Shown here: one piece after another, positions 1 through 7,557 of the stretch
Numbering within the stretch: the first letter of the stretch is position 1
How the letters are laid out: every line of letters starts with the position of its first letter
Assembly: GCA_017520545.1 (NCBI GenBank)
Contig: JAFXFM010000024.1
Coordinates: forward strand, 1 to 44,085
Direction: 5' to 3'
DNA from: Alistipes sp.
Lineage (GTDB): Bacteria; Bacteroidota; Bacteroidia; Bacteroidales; Rikenellaceae
DNA: 44,085 bases
Notes under the pieces: model-generated
What the model saw: only the letters and a program-made list of their open reading frames with translations
Databases searched by the model: none
What the model was told of the DNA's origin: nothing
Made by a program: the position numbers and the translations under genes

Positions 1-130
1 CCTCCATTCGGTTGTGAACAATATCGCCCAACGAGGCCATGCTACCGCTCTGCAAAGCCTGCTCCGCCTCGTTGATTGCCCGCACTACGCCAAAGCAAAA
101 CCCCGAATGTTCGTCAATCTCAACACGCAT
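1..130 (-). CDS. ispH: IspH, 4-hydroxy-3-methylbut-2-enyl diphosphate reductase (5' part only)
   Basis: Only the first 43 codons are in the window, read leftward from ATG at 130-128. The start MRVEIDEHSGFCFGVVRAI contains the GFCFGV motif with the first of three cysteines that bind the iron-sulfur cluster in IspH, and GDIVHN follows, with a conserved active-site region His. IspH performs the last step of the MEP isoprenoid pathway, giving IPP and DMAPP. The gene runs off the left edge, so the rest cannot be judged. Its start lies 5 bp from a heptamer repeat array, and no clear TAnnTTTG box is seen on this strand upstream. Confidence 0.93.
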   Translation of the reverse strand, partial: MRVEIDEHSGFCFGVVRAINEAEQALQSGSMASLGDIVHNRME

Positions 131-135
131 ACAAA

Positions 136-294
136 CGGAAAACTGAAAACGGAAAGCGGAAAACTTTTAGTTTTTTCGGTTTTTGCTTGGAGTGAGAAAA
201 CGGAAGCGACGCCAAACCGAGTGCAAAGCGGGCTTGCACGCTATGCCGAGGTGCGAAGGAGCAAAAGCCTGCGCAGCAGGATTAAAACGGAAAA
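136..294 (+). repeat. Dispersed intergenic element, copy 1
   Basis: Begins with four heptamers (CGGAAAA, CTGAAAA, CGGAAAG, CGGAAAA at 136-163), then CTTTTAG, a T-rich stretch and a TTGCTTGGAGTG segment. The core holds a hairpin GTGCAA/TTGCAC near 220-240. A second hairpin CCTGC-GCA-GCAGG near 268-280 is followed by ATTAAAACGGAAAAC. The same order of parts recurs at 26209-26360 and, partly, at 27752-27815 and 35894-36105. It fills the gap between ispH and the BspA-like gene. No convincing protein is encoded. Confidence 0.85.
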
Positions 295-339
295 CATTAC
301 AAAACCGCTTAAACTTTTGCGACTTTCTGAACAAGTTGC

Positions 340-347
340 TATATTTG
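340..347 (+). promoter_or_regulatory. Bacteroidetes -7 box for the BspA-like gene
   Basis: TATATTTG matches TAnnTTTG and lies 42 bp before the ATG at 390. No good TTTG -33 box is seen at the usual distance. Confidence 0.6.
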
Positions 348-389
348 CGGTGATTATCCGTCGAACAAATAACAAGATACCAAATATCT

Positions 390-2561
390 ATGAAGAGACT
401 ATTTCTACTACTATTCGCTTTGCTGCCGATGATAGTGTCAGCACAGAATTCAACCTCCGACAACAATGTAATACGGTACACAACTACCGATAACGAGGTG
501 CTAAATACGGAGTTTGTTTGGAATGCGAACTTAATCTCTAACACCTATGCAGATGGACAAGGTATTATGATACTCGATAAACCTATTACTTCGATTGGAT
601 ACAGAGCATTCAACGACTGCACCTAGCTAAAAAGTATTAAAATTCCGAATGGCGTTACTTCGATTGAAGGTAGCGCATTCTCCGGTTGCACCTCGCTGTC
701 AAGTTTTTATGGAAAATTTGCATCGGAAGACAATCGTTGTTTGATAAAGGATGGAGTATTGTTAGCATTCGCCCCTAGTGGATTAACCGAATATACAATT
801 CCTAATAGTGTTACTAAGATTGGATGGGGTGCATTCGACGGTTGCACCTCGCTGAAAAGTATTACTATTCCTAATGGCGTTACTTCGATTGGGAAGTGGG
901 CATTCTCTGGTTGCACTTCGCTAGCAAGCATTACAATCCCGAACCGTGTTGCTGAGATTGGAGAGGATGCATTCGACGGTTGCACCTCGCTGAAAAGTAT
1001 TACTATTCCTAATGGCGTTACTTCGATTGGGAAGTTGGCATTCTCTGGTTGCACCTCGCTAACAAGTATTACTATTCCTACTAGCGTTACTGAGATTGGA
1101 GAGAAAGTATTCTACGGTTGCACCTCGCTGAAAAGTGTTAAAATTCCTAATAGCGTTACTGAGATTGGAGGGGGTGCATTCTCGGGATGCACCTCGCTGA
1201 CAAGTGTTACAATTCCGAATAGCGTTACTTCGATTGAAAGTTCTGCATTCGAAGATTGCACCTCGCTGACAAGTATTACAATTCCGAATAGTGTTACTAA
1301 AATTGGATCTGAGGCATTCTCCGGTTGCACCTCACTGACAAGTATTACAATTCCGAATAGCGTTACTTCGATTGAAAGTTCTGCATTCGAAGATTGCACC
1401 TCGCTACCTGTAATAGATGGACTACAATACGCTGATACATATTTGGTAGGAGCGGTATACAGAGCACGTACATCATATTCAATAAGAAAAGGAACAAGAT
1501 TTATTGGATCTAATGCATTCCAAGATTGCACTGCGCTGACAAGTATCAAGATTCCTAATAGCGTTATTTCGATTGGAGATGTTGCTTTCTACGGCTGCAC
1601 TTCACTAATAAGTATTTCTATTCCTAATAACGTTACTTGGATTGGATATGAAGCATTTTCGGGTTGCACTTCACTGAAAAGTGTTACAATTTCCGATAGC
1701 GTTACCGAGATTGGAAGTTCTGCATTTTCGGGTTGTTCAAATCTCAAATCTGTATATATTTCAGATTTAGCATCGTGGTGCAAAATTGATTTTATGTACG
1801 ACGAATTTTTTCACGATAGCAATCCACTATCGAATGGTGCAGAATTATACCTAAATAATCAAAAAGTTGTAGATTTAGTTATTCCTTCTGATATTACAGC
1901 GATAAAAGATCGCGCATTTAATAATTGTAGTAGCCTCAAAAGTGTAACAATCTCTGATAGCATTACTTGGATTGGATATGAAGCATTCTGTAATTGTTAC
2001 AATCTAACAAATGTGACCATACCCGATAGTGTCAAACAAATTGGAGAATACGCATTCGCGAAATGCGAGAAACTAAGCACTATTAGCATATCCAATAAAG
2101 TTGCAGACATTGAGCCTAATGCATTTATTGATTGCTCGTCATTGCCCATTATTGACGATATAAGATATGCCGGTGTATGTTTGGTAGAAGTTGCTAATAA
2201 AAGCCTATCTTCATATAAAATTCGAAAAGGAACTCGCATTATAGGTGCCTACGCGTTCGCTGATTGTAAACAGATGAAGAGCCTTGTAATTCCTGACAGT
2301 ATTACTTCGATTGGCGAATGCGCATTCTCTCAATGTAATTCAATGGAAAAACTCTATTGTCGATCTTTAACACCGCCATATGCAGCATTCGCAGAATACG
2401 AAGGCGGATTTCGTAATGATATTTGGCATTCATGGGAACCATTTAATGATACATTTGTCTTAAAGACACTGATTTGTGTGCCACGAGCATCGGTGACGGT
2501 ATATAAAACCACAGAGAATTGGAAATGGTATGCAGACAATATCGTTGGCTACGACTTTTAA
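390..2561 (+). pseudogene. BspA-like leucine-rich repeat surface protein, interrupted by an amber codon
   Basis: One open frame of 724 codons broken only by TAG at 624-626 (codon 79). The stop falls in a repeat where other copies read TGC ACC TCG CTG and this one reads TGC ACC TAG CTA, so a single C-to-A change (TCG to TAG) explains it. Before it lie a signal peptide (MKRLFLLLFALLPMIVSAQ) and the usual N-terminal region. After it the frame resumes (next start-like codon TTG at 741) with about 21 repeats of 23 residues in all, consensus [18 protein letters not shown].GC, and the common C-terminal tail with [10 protein letters not shown]. BspA-type TpLRR proteins are secreted or surface proteins involved in adhesion. 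Either a recent pseudogene, a phase or strain variant, a readthrough case or a sequencing error. TAG is a normal stop in other genes here. Confidence 0.8.
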
Positions 2562-2586
2562 ACAGAAAATTGCGCAATTTAATAAC

Positions 2587-2670
2587 GGCAAGTAAGGGCA
2601 AGTAAGGGCCATTAAAGGCTAATAAGGGTATGCGCTTTTCTTTACTAGCCGTTACTAGCCATTAGCTACC
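2587..2670. repeat. Inverted pair of decamer arrays
   Basis: Four 10-nt units in a row, GGCAAGTAAG, GGCAAGTAAG, GGCCATTAAA, GGCTAATAAG (2587-2626), are followed by units of the same family on the other strand (TTTACTAGCC, GTTACTAGCC, ATTAGCTACC, 2641-2670). The arrangement could fold as a long imperfect hairpin just after the BspA-like gene. Confidence 0.8.
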
Positions 2671-2720
2671 CTTAATCTGTTGCGCCGTGACAACCCTCGG
2701 AGTCCGCACAACAGACACCA

Positions 2721-2758
2721 CCCTCGGCAGAGTTTCTATTCTGCGGAGGGTTGTTTTT
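2721..2758 (+). terminator. Rho-independent terminator-like hairpin
   Basis: CCCTC-G-GCAG, a ten-base loop, then CTGC-G-GAGGG and TTGTTTTT. It lies 160 bp after the BspA-like stop codon, between the two decamer array pairs. Confidence 0.6.
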
Positions 2759-2781
2759 AAGGGCGGGGAGATTGTTGGAAT

Positions 2782-2900
2782 GGTTTGTAAGGGCTAATAG
2801 TGGCTAGTAAGGGCAAGTAAGGTAAGCGACAATAACACACAAATAAATTCTTTACTCGCCCTTAATGGCCTTTACTTGCCGTTAATAGCCCTTATTGCTA
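2782..2900. repeat. Second inverted pair of decamer arrays
   Basis: Forward units GGTTTGTAAG, GGCTAATAGT, GGCTAGTAAG, GGCAAGTAAG (2782-2821). Reverse units TTTACTCGCC, CTTAATGGCC, TTTACTTGCC, GTTAATAGCC and a weaker fifth unit (2851-2900). With the first pair this fills most of the 466-bp gap 2562-3027; no gene is visible there. Confidence 0.8.
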
Positions 2901-2977
2901 ATAGGCATCATTCAACGCCGGCCGTCATTTTTTTCAAAAATTCTCAACTCTTAATTATAATTTTTCGTTTTTTTTGT

Positions 2978-2985
2978 TATATTTG
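2978..2985 (+). promoter_or_regulatory. -7 box for the sensor kinase operon
   Basis: TATATTTG (TAnnTTTG) 42 bp before the ATG at 3028. The upstream side is T-rich with no clear TTTG. Confidence 0.55.
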
Positions 2986-3027
2986 CAAAATATAAAAGGC
3001 GTGTAAAACCTTAAACAAAACCTAAAT

Positions 3028-4074
3028 ATGTTGAGAATTAAGACAAAAGAGGCCGGTTCGTGGCTTATCGGAGCTGTGGCAGGAGTGTGCGCAATGGTTA
3101 TTACTTTGCTGACACTCAATCTCCAAGAGTTGTGGTGGGTGGTAATTATAGCCACCGTCGGAACATTTGTGGGCGTTTCGCTCTTTGCGTTACTCATTAT
3201 GACCAAATATGTGGCGTACAAGTTGCGCCCCGTATACTCGATGGTATTTTCGCGCGATGTTCACACTGCGGAGCTGCTCGACGAGTTGAAGGATAAGCGC
3301 GTGGAGAACATCTCGCAGGAGCTCTCATCGTGGGCAGAGGATAACGACAAGGAGATTGCTCGCTTGAAGGACGTGGAGAAGTTCCGCAAACAGTACCTCG
3401 GAAATGTTGCTCACGAGTTAAAAACCCCTGTATTCAACATTCAGGGCTATATTTCGACCCTGCTCGATGGCGGCATTGACGACGAGATTATAAATCGCAA
3501 ATATCTCGAACGCGCCGAGAAGAGCGTAAATCGTATGATAAACATCATTCGCGACCTCGACACCATCTCGTCGCTCGAAAACGATATGGAGATGATGAAG
3601 TCGGAGAGTTTCGACATCGTGGCTCTCGCCAAGGAGATTGCCGAGCAGTGCGAAATGGAGGCTGCAAAGAAGAATATCACTATCACTGTGAAGTTTGCGC
3701 AAAATCTACCTTCGCGTTTCTGGGTTTCGGCGGATAAGTTCTACATCGGTCAGGTGCTCGAAAACCTCATCATCAACGCTATACGCTACGGCAAAGAGGG
3801 TGGAATGGTTAAGCTCGACTTCCGCGATATGCTCGACAAAATTTTGATTGAGGTGGAAGACAACGGCATCGGCATCGCCAAGAGCGACGCACCACGCGTC
3901 TTCGAGCGCTTCTACCGCACCGACACAGGTCGTTCGCGCGAACAGGGTGGCACCGGACTCGGCTTGGCTATCGTTAAGCACATTGTCGAGGGGCACGGTG
4001 AGCGCGTATCGGTACGCAGCGAATTGGGCGTAGGCTCGACATTTACATTTACACTTAAAAAAGTAGAGTTATAA
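3028..4074 (+). CDS. Membrane sensor histidine kinase (PhoR-like)
   Basis: 348 residues. Two membrane helices with a very short loop fill residues 12-60, so there is almost no outside sensor domain. The kinase core follows: H-box HELKTP with His near residue 129, N-box NLIINAIRYG, G1 DNGIGI, F-box FERFYRTD and G2 GTGLGLAIVKHIVEG. It should autophosphorylate on His and pass phosphate to a response regulator, but no regulator gene is in the window. It heads an operon with lgt, 3 nt downstream. The short sensor part suggests it reads a membrane or partner-protein signal. Start: the first ATG, 42 bp after a -7 box. The family is clear; the stimulus is unknown. Confidence 0.93.
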   Translation: MLRIKTKEAGSWLIGAVAGVCAMVITLLTLNLQELWWVVIIATVGTFVGVSLFALLIMTKYVAYKLRPVYSMVFSRDVHTAELLDELKDKRVENISQELSSWAEDNDKEIARLKDVEKFRKQYLGNVAHELKTPVFNIQGYISTLLDGGIDDEIINRKYLERAEKSVNRMINIIRDLDTISSLENDMEMMKSESFDIVALAKEIAEQCEMEAAKKNITITVKFAQNLPSRFWVSADKFYIGQVLENLIINAIRYGKEGGMVKLDFRDMLDKILIEVEDNGIGIAKSDAPRVFERFYRTDTGRSREQGGTGLGLAIVKHIVEGHGERVSVRSELGVGSTFTFTLKKVEL

Positions 4075-4077
4075 GGT

Positions 4078-4956
4078 ATGAATTTTCTGACGGTAGTTTG
4101 GGATTTCGACCCCACACTCATCAACATCGGTGGGTTTGAAATCCGCTGGTACTCATTGACTTGGGTTGCTGCACTCCTCTTCGGAGGTTGGTTATTCTCC
4201 TATTTCTGCAAGCGTGAGGGCAAGCCACAAGAGGTTTCGGATACGGCATTTTTATATATTGCCCTCGGCACTATCATTGGCGCCCGCGTAGGACACTGCC
4301 TATTCTACGAACCTATGGAGTATCTGCGCGAACCGTGGAAAATCATCACAGGTATTCGCGACGGAGGTCTTGCCAGCCACGGAGCCACTATAGGCATCTT
4401 GCTTGGCATCTGGCTCTCGTCGCGCAAGAACAAAGTTTCGGTATGGTGGACAGCCGACCGCCTTGGCATTATCGCCCCATTGAGCGGCGCAATGATTCGC
4501 TTTGGCAACCTCTTCAACTCGGAGATTATCGGCAATCAGACAACTATGCCGTGGGGATTTAAGTTTATGCGTCTCTATCCGAATTGGCCCGTAGACAAAG
4601 TACCTGCGTGCCACCCGACACAACTCTACGAGGCGTTGTGCTACATCATCTGCTTCATCGTTTTGTTCCTACTATACCGCAACACCAAGATCGCCAAACG
4701 CGAAGGCTTCATCTTTGGTGCAGCATTGGTAGGCATCTTCCTGCCACGATTCTTTATCGAGTTCGTGAAGATTAACCAGGTAGCATTCGAGGAGGGTATG
4801 ACGCTCAATATGGGACAATGGCTCTCGGTGCCATTCGTACTGGTAGGCACCGCCGTAATGATATGGTCGTGGTATCGCTATAAGGGCGAGCCAGTAGCAG
4901 CACAGAGTGCGCCAAGTGTCAAAACCCCTAAAAACAAGCGACACTTCAAGAAGTAA
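4078..4956 (+). CDS. lgt: Prolipoprotein diacylglyceryl transferase
   Basis: 292 residues, polytopic inner membrane enzyme with about seven helices. It moves diacylglycerol from phosphatidylglycerol to the lipobox cysteine of prolipoproteins, the first step of lipoprotein maturation. Lgt hallmarks are visible: GGLASHGATIGIL with the essential His, the IRFGNLFNSEIIG version of the Lgt signature, and HPTQLYEA. The C terminus after residue 270 is a basic tail (KTPKNKRHFKK). Many genes here encode proteins with lipoboxes that would be its substrates (for example the products from 7558, 11452, 24374, 41949 and 44002). Its stop TAA shares one base with the next ATG (TAATG), so translation is probably coupled. 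Confidence 0.95.
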   Translation: MNFLTVVWDFDPTLINIGGFEIRWYSLTWVAALLFGGWLFSYFCKREGKPQEVSDTAFLYIALGTIIGARVGHCLFYEPMEYLREPWKIITGIRDGGLASHGATIGILLGIWLSSRKNKVSVWWTADRLGIIAPLSGAMIRFGNLFNSEIIGNQTTMPWGFKFMRLYPNWPVDKVPACHPTQLYEALCYIICFIVLFLLYRNTKIAKREGFIFGAALVGIFLPRFFIEFVKINQVAFEEGMTLNMGQWLSVPFVLVGTAVMIWSWYRYKGEPVAAQSAPSVKTPKNKRHFKK

Positions 4957-5930
4957 TGAAACAGCAGATTGATAATCTCATAGCCAACTTACTCCTCGAC
5001 GAGGGCGAAGTGTTTTTACCAAAGGTAGGAACACTCATCTTGTATCGCCACGCAACAAAGAGACTCTCTTCGTCGAAGATGCAACGCTCCTTCCGAGAAC
5101 TACGACTCACAGCCGAGAAGCGAGGCGTGAATATCGCTCTGCATATCGCAAAAATAGCCTCCATATCGGAGGAGCGTGCCACCGACATCTACACCGAATG
5201 GTTCGAGCAGTCGATGCGCAACGAGGTTTTAAGCATTGGAGGCGTATGCATCATCAAAGATGGCAAGATAGAAACAGACAATACATTTGAGAATATGGCA
5301 AATCCGAAGGGACGCAATGTTATCGAGATAAATCCGCGTCCAAACTACCTTATATATATATTGCTGGGAGTGCTTATTGGGCTTATTTTGGGCGCCTACG
5401 GTTTCTACCACTATGCAAGTGGCTCGTTCGACAATATGCTCAAAGGGCAGACAATAATTCCAACCTCGGAGGTATTGACAGAGGCTTCGAGCGAGAAGAC
5501 AACACCTGCCGAGGCAGATGTTGTAGCCGAGCCTGCAACCACCACAGAGCAACCTGCCGATGAAGTAGAAAAGGGGGCGAAAGATGTTGTCGAGCAAACC
5601 ACAGAACAGACCACAGAGCCTATGGCAGTGGAGTCGGCAGAGTCTAAGGCCGAACCGAGTGCCAAGGCGGAGATTACAAAGTTAAAGAGGGGTTATAGTT
5701 ATGCCGTATGGGGAGTATATCGAGAGTTGAAGAACGCCGAGGAGGCTATCGAGTGGCTATCGGAAAAGTTCCCCGATTTGAAGGGTAATATCTATCGTCA
5801 CGGCGAACGATACTATATGGTTACGTTGTTTGAATATCCTTCGCGTTCGAAGTGTCAGCAGAAAGTCGCAGCGTGGAAGAGAGAGCATCGTAACAGTTCC
5901 CGAAATGTGTGGGTACACACCCAATCATAG
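4956..5930 (+). CDS. HU-like domain / transmembrane / SPOR-like protein
   Basis: 324 residues. Residues 1-120 resemble the HU-like (CCDC81-type) domain found in Bacteroidetes membrane proteins (for example FLPKVGTLIL). One membrane helix follows (YLIYILLGVLIGLILGAYGFY), then a long acidic Thr/Glu-rich linker (about 170-235), then a SPOR-like end with YSYAVWGVYRELKNAEEAIE and YYMVTLFEYPSRSKC. SPOR domains bind denuded septal peptidoglycan, so the protein may link the cytoplasmic face to the cell wall at division sites. That role is inference. It overlaps lgt by one base and is followed 9 nt later by the GtrA gene. Family assignment comes from pattern, not from a search. Confidence 0.75.
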   Translation: MKQQIDNLIANLLLDEGEVFLPKVGTLILYRHATKRLSSSKMQRSFRELRLTAEKRGVNIALHIAKIASISEERATDIYTEWFEQSMRNEVLSIGGVCIIKDGKIETDNTFENMANPKGRNVIEINPRPNYLIYILLGVLIGLILGAYGFYHYASGSFDNMLKGQTIIPTSEVLTEASSEKTTPAEADVVAEPATTTEQPADEVEKGAKDVVEQTTEQTTEPMAVESAESKAEPSAKAEITKLKRGYSYAVWGVYRELKNAEEAIEWLSEKFPDLKGNIYRHGERYYMVTLFEYPSRSKCQQKVAAWKREHRNSSRNVWVHTQS

Positions 5931-5939
5931 GAGTTTTTT

Positions 5940-6416
5940 ATGTCGCTCTCTGCACTTATAGGCAAAGCAATAGACCTACTATATTTCAAACCTCTGCAAA
6001 AGTTTCTTTCGCAGCAGGTGTTTCGCTATTTGATGTGTGGTGGAATAACCGCGCTCCTCGATGCGATATGGTACTATATCACCTACCATTATATCGTCTG
6101 CGAACGTATAATAGACCTCGGTTTCGTAGCCATATCACCACACATTGCAGCACTTTGCGTGGTGTTTCCAATAACCTTCTTCACCGGTTTTTGGCTCAAT
6201 CGCAACGTGGCGTTCCGAGTAACACACATCGGCTCACTACCTCAATTAGCTAAATATGCCCTTACCGTAGTAGGTTCGATATTGCTCAACTATGTATCAA
6301 TGAAGTTACTGGTGGAGCAGTGCTATATTTGGGCGACACCGGCGAAGATTCTCACCACGATAATTTGTGCCGTATATAGTTTCCTTGCAGGACGATACTT
6401 TACATTTAGAGGATAA
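5940..6416 (+). CDS. GtrA family membrane protein
   Basis: 158 residues with four membrane helices. The pattern VFRYLMCGGITALLDAIWYY near residue 30 and the end FLAGRYFTF are typical of GtrA, a small family tied to flipping or moving lipid-linked sugars for cell-surface polysaccharides. No glycosyltransferase gene lies next to it, so the sugar is unknown. It is the last gene of the operon 3028-6416. No clear terminator was found before the promoter at 6445. Confidence 0.88.
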   Translation: MSLSALIGKAIDLLYFKPLQKFLSQQVFRYLMCGGITALLDAIWYYITYHYIVCERIIDLGFVAISPHIAALCVVFPITFFTGFWLNRNVAFRVTHIGSLPQLAKYALTVVGSILLNYVSMKLLVEQCYIWATPAKILTTIICAVYSFLAGRYFTFRG

Positions 6417-6444
6417 TTTTTTCGTATATATCCGATATTTTCCT

Positions 6445-6452
6445 TATATTTG
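6445..6452 (+). promoter_or_regulatory. -7 box for the gene at 6482
   Basis: TATATTTG (TAnnTTTG), 29 bp before the ATG. A TTTTTT run sits about 20 bp upstream. Confidence 0.6.
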
Positions 6453-6481
6453 CATAAGTCTAACTCTAAATTTCATACACT

Positions 6482-6931
6482 ATGAAAAAGTCATTATTAT
6501 TATTCATCTCTATACTCGCTCCATTTTTTGCATTGGCGCAGGGAAAGGTTTACAATAACAACGATAAATTAATCTATAAATACGACGGCAAGAAGTTATA
6601 TTTGGAAGATAAGGAGTCGGGCAACTGGAAGGCGACAATGCGTTACGACAATGGCAAGATATATCGATTGAACTCCAAAGGAGAGGAGGTTTTGATGATG
6701 ACCTTCAATGGTCGTGAAATCTTCAATGAATCGGACACCGAAACGCCAATAGCCCTTTTTGACGGCACATACGCCTACTTCGGTAGCAAAGTAGATCCGA
6801 ACGCAATAATAGGAGTAATGAAAGACGGGTACTATTACCGAGGCGAAACGGTCGATCCTAAAAAGTTGCTATTCCACGTGGAGGGAGATATTCCCATTGC
6901 GATGCTATTGTTCCTTAATATGGCAAGATAG
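6482..6931 (+). CDS. Secreted protein of unknown function
   Basis: 149 residues. A clear signal peptide (KKSLLLFISILAPFFALAQ) ends in ALAQ, a common Bacteroidetes signal peptidase I site. The mature part looks beta-rich, with short repeated strand motifs ending in Tyr or Gly (LIYKYDGKKLYLED, ATMRYDNGKIYRL, YAYFGSK, DGYYYRGE). The order suggests a small beta-sheet fold that reports or binds something in the periplasm, but I do not recognise a named family. It has its own promoter and stands between an operon and a tRNA gene. The stop TAG is followed by 130 bp holding the tRNA promoter. Confidence 0.8.
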   Translation: MKKSLLLFISILAPFFALAQGKVYNNNDKLIYKYDGKKLYLEDKESGNWKATMRYDNGKIYRLNSKGEEVLMMTFNGREIFNESDTETPIALFDGTYAYFGSKVDPNAIIGVMKDGYYYRGETVDPKKLLFHVEGDIPIAMLLFLNMAR

Positions 6932-7003
6932 TGTACCGAAACAGGCATCATCTCACAAAAAAAGGACATCGTAACGGAGATTATCAAATTTTATCAAAAT
7001 AAT

Positions 7004-7034
7004 TTTGTTTTATTGCGGAAAAGAGTTACCTTTG
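7004..7034 (+). promoter_or_regulatory. Promoter of tRNA-Ser
   Basis: TTTG at 7004-7007, a 19-bp spacer, then TACCTTTG at 7027-7034. This fits the full Bacteroidetes consensus, 28 bp before the tRNA. Confidence 0.8.
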
Positions 7035-7061
7035 CACACCTTTTCAGGGTTACAGCACTAC

Positions 7062-7148
7062 GGAGAGTTGGGTGAGTGGCTGAAACCAGCAGTTTGCTAA
7101 ACTGCCGATATCGTAAGGTATCCACTGGTTCGAATCCAGTACTCTCCG
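7062..7148 (+). tRNA. tRNA-Ser(GCU)
   Basis: Acceptor arm GGAGAGT (7062-7068) pairs with ACTCTCC (7141-7147), and the discriminator base is G, as expected for serine. The anticodon arm GCAGT-TTGCTAA-ACTGC shows anticodon GCT, reading AGC and AGU. The T-arm is CTGGTTCGAATCCAG. There is a long variable arm, as in class II tRNAs. CCA is not encoded. It has its own promoter and a strong terminator 7 nt downstream. Confidence 0.96.
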
Positions 7149-7155
7149 CAAAATT

Positions 7156-7184
7156 AGACAGCAGTTTTCTGCTGTCTTTTTTTT
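7156..7184 (+). terminator. Terminator of tRNA-Ser
   Basis: Perfect hairpin AGACAGCAG-TTTT-CTGCTGTCT followed by seven T. Confidence 0.92.
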
Positions 7185-7500
7185 GCGGAGAGTACAGCGT
7201 GTTACCCTCCCCCTAAATCCCCCTCCTGTGAAGGGGACTTACTTATCGCAAAATTCAGACGACAGTTTTTGCTGTCGTTTTTTTGCTTGGTTTTAATGTC
7301 TATCTCTCATCTTTTGCTCTGCGCAAACCTGCGACGACCGTTCGAATCCTAGGTGGGTTGAAAAATAGTAAATCGTCATTGCGAGGAGCAAAGCGACGTG
7401 GCAACCTTCCCTTATTATGTCTAAGGGAACTCGGTCAGTCGGGGGGGGGGCGTGGCTGAGTCGTCCTACACTTTTTACAACTTTTATATGTGATTTTTGA
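7185..7500. repeat. Gene-free stretch with repeat fragments and a G10 tract
   Basis: Holds a CCCTCCCCCTAAATCCCCC segment (7204-7222), the second terminator, a T-loop-like GTTCGAATCC at 7340-7349, a REP-like palindromic word starting CGTCATTGCGAGGAG at 7374-7406, and a run of ten G at 7441-7450. No coding frame is credible. The C-rich and CATTGCGAGGAG words are of kinds seen in many bacterial intergenic regions. Confidence 0.65.
7260..7284 (+). terminator. Second terminator, a diverged copy of the tRNA terminator
   Basis: CGACAG-TTTTTG-CTGTCG then seven T. It is preceded by CGCAAAATTCAGA, close to the CGCAAAATTAGA found before the first terminator. So the tRNA 3' end plus terminator seem to have been duplicated and then worn away. 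Confidence 0.75.
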
Positions 7501-7510
7501 AAAAAATCAT

Positions 7511-7518
7511 TATCTTTG
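7511..7518 (+). promoter_or_regulatory. -7 box for the OmpH-like gene
   Basis: TATCTTTG (TAnnTTTG), 39 bp before the ATG at 7558. An upstream in-frame TTG (7516) lies inside this box and is therefore not the start. Confidence 0.65.
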
Positions 7519-7557
7519 TGCGATATGTTGTTAAACCGTAAAAAATCTATAAACACT

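Noticed and set aside
624-626. Recoding of TAG as an amino acid in this organism
   Set aside because: Several normal genes here end in TAG at the expected length (for example those ending at 6931, 8193, 9016 and 40425), so a global reassignment is not supported.
2587-2900. CRISPR array
   Set aside because: Units are 10 nt with no spacers of constant length, and no cas genes are present.
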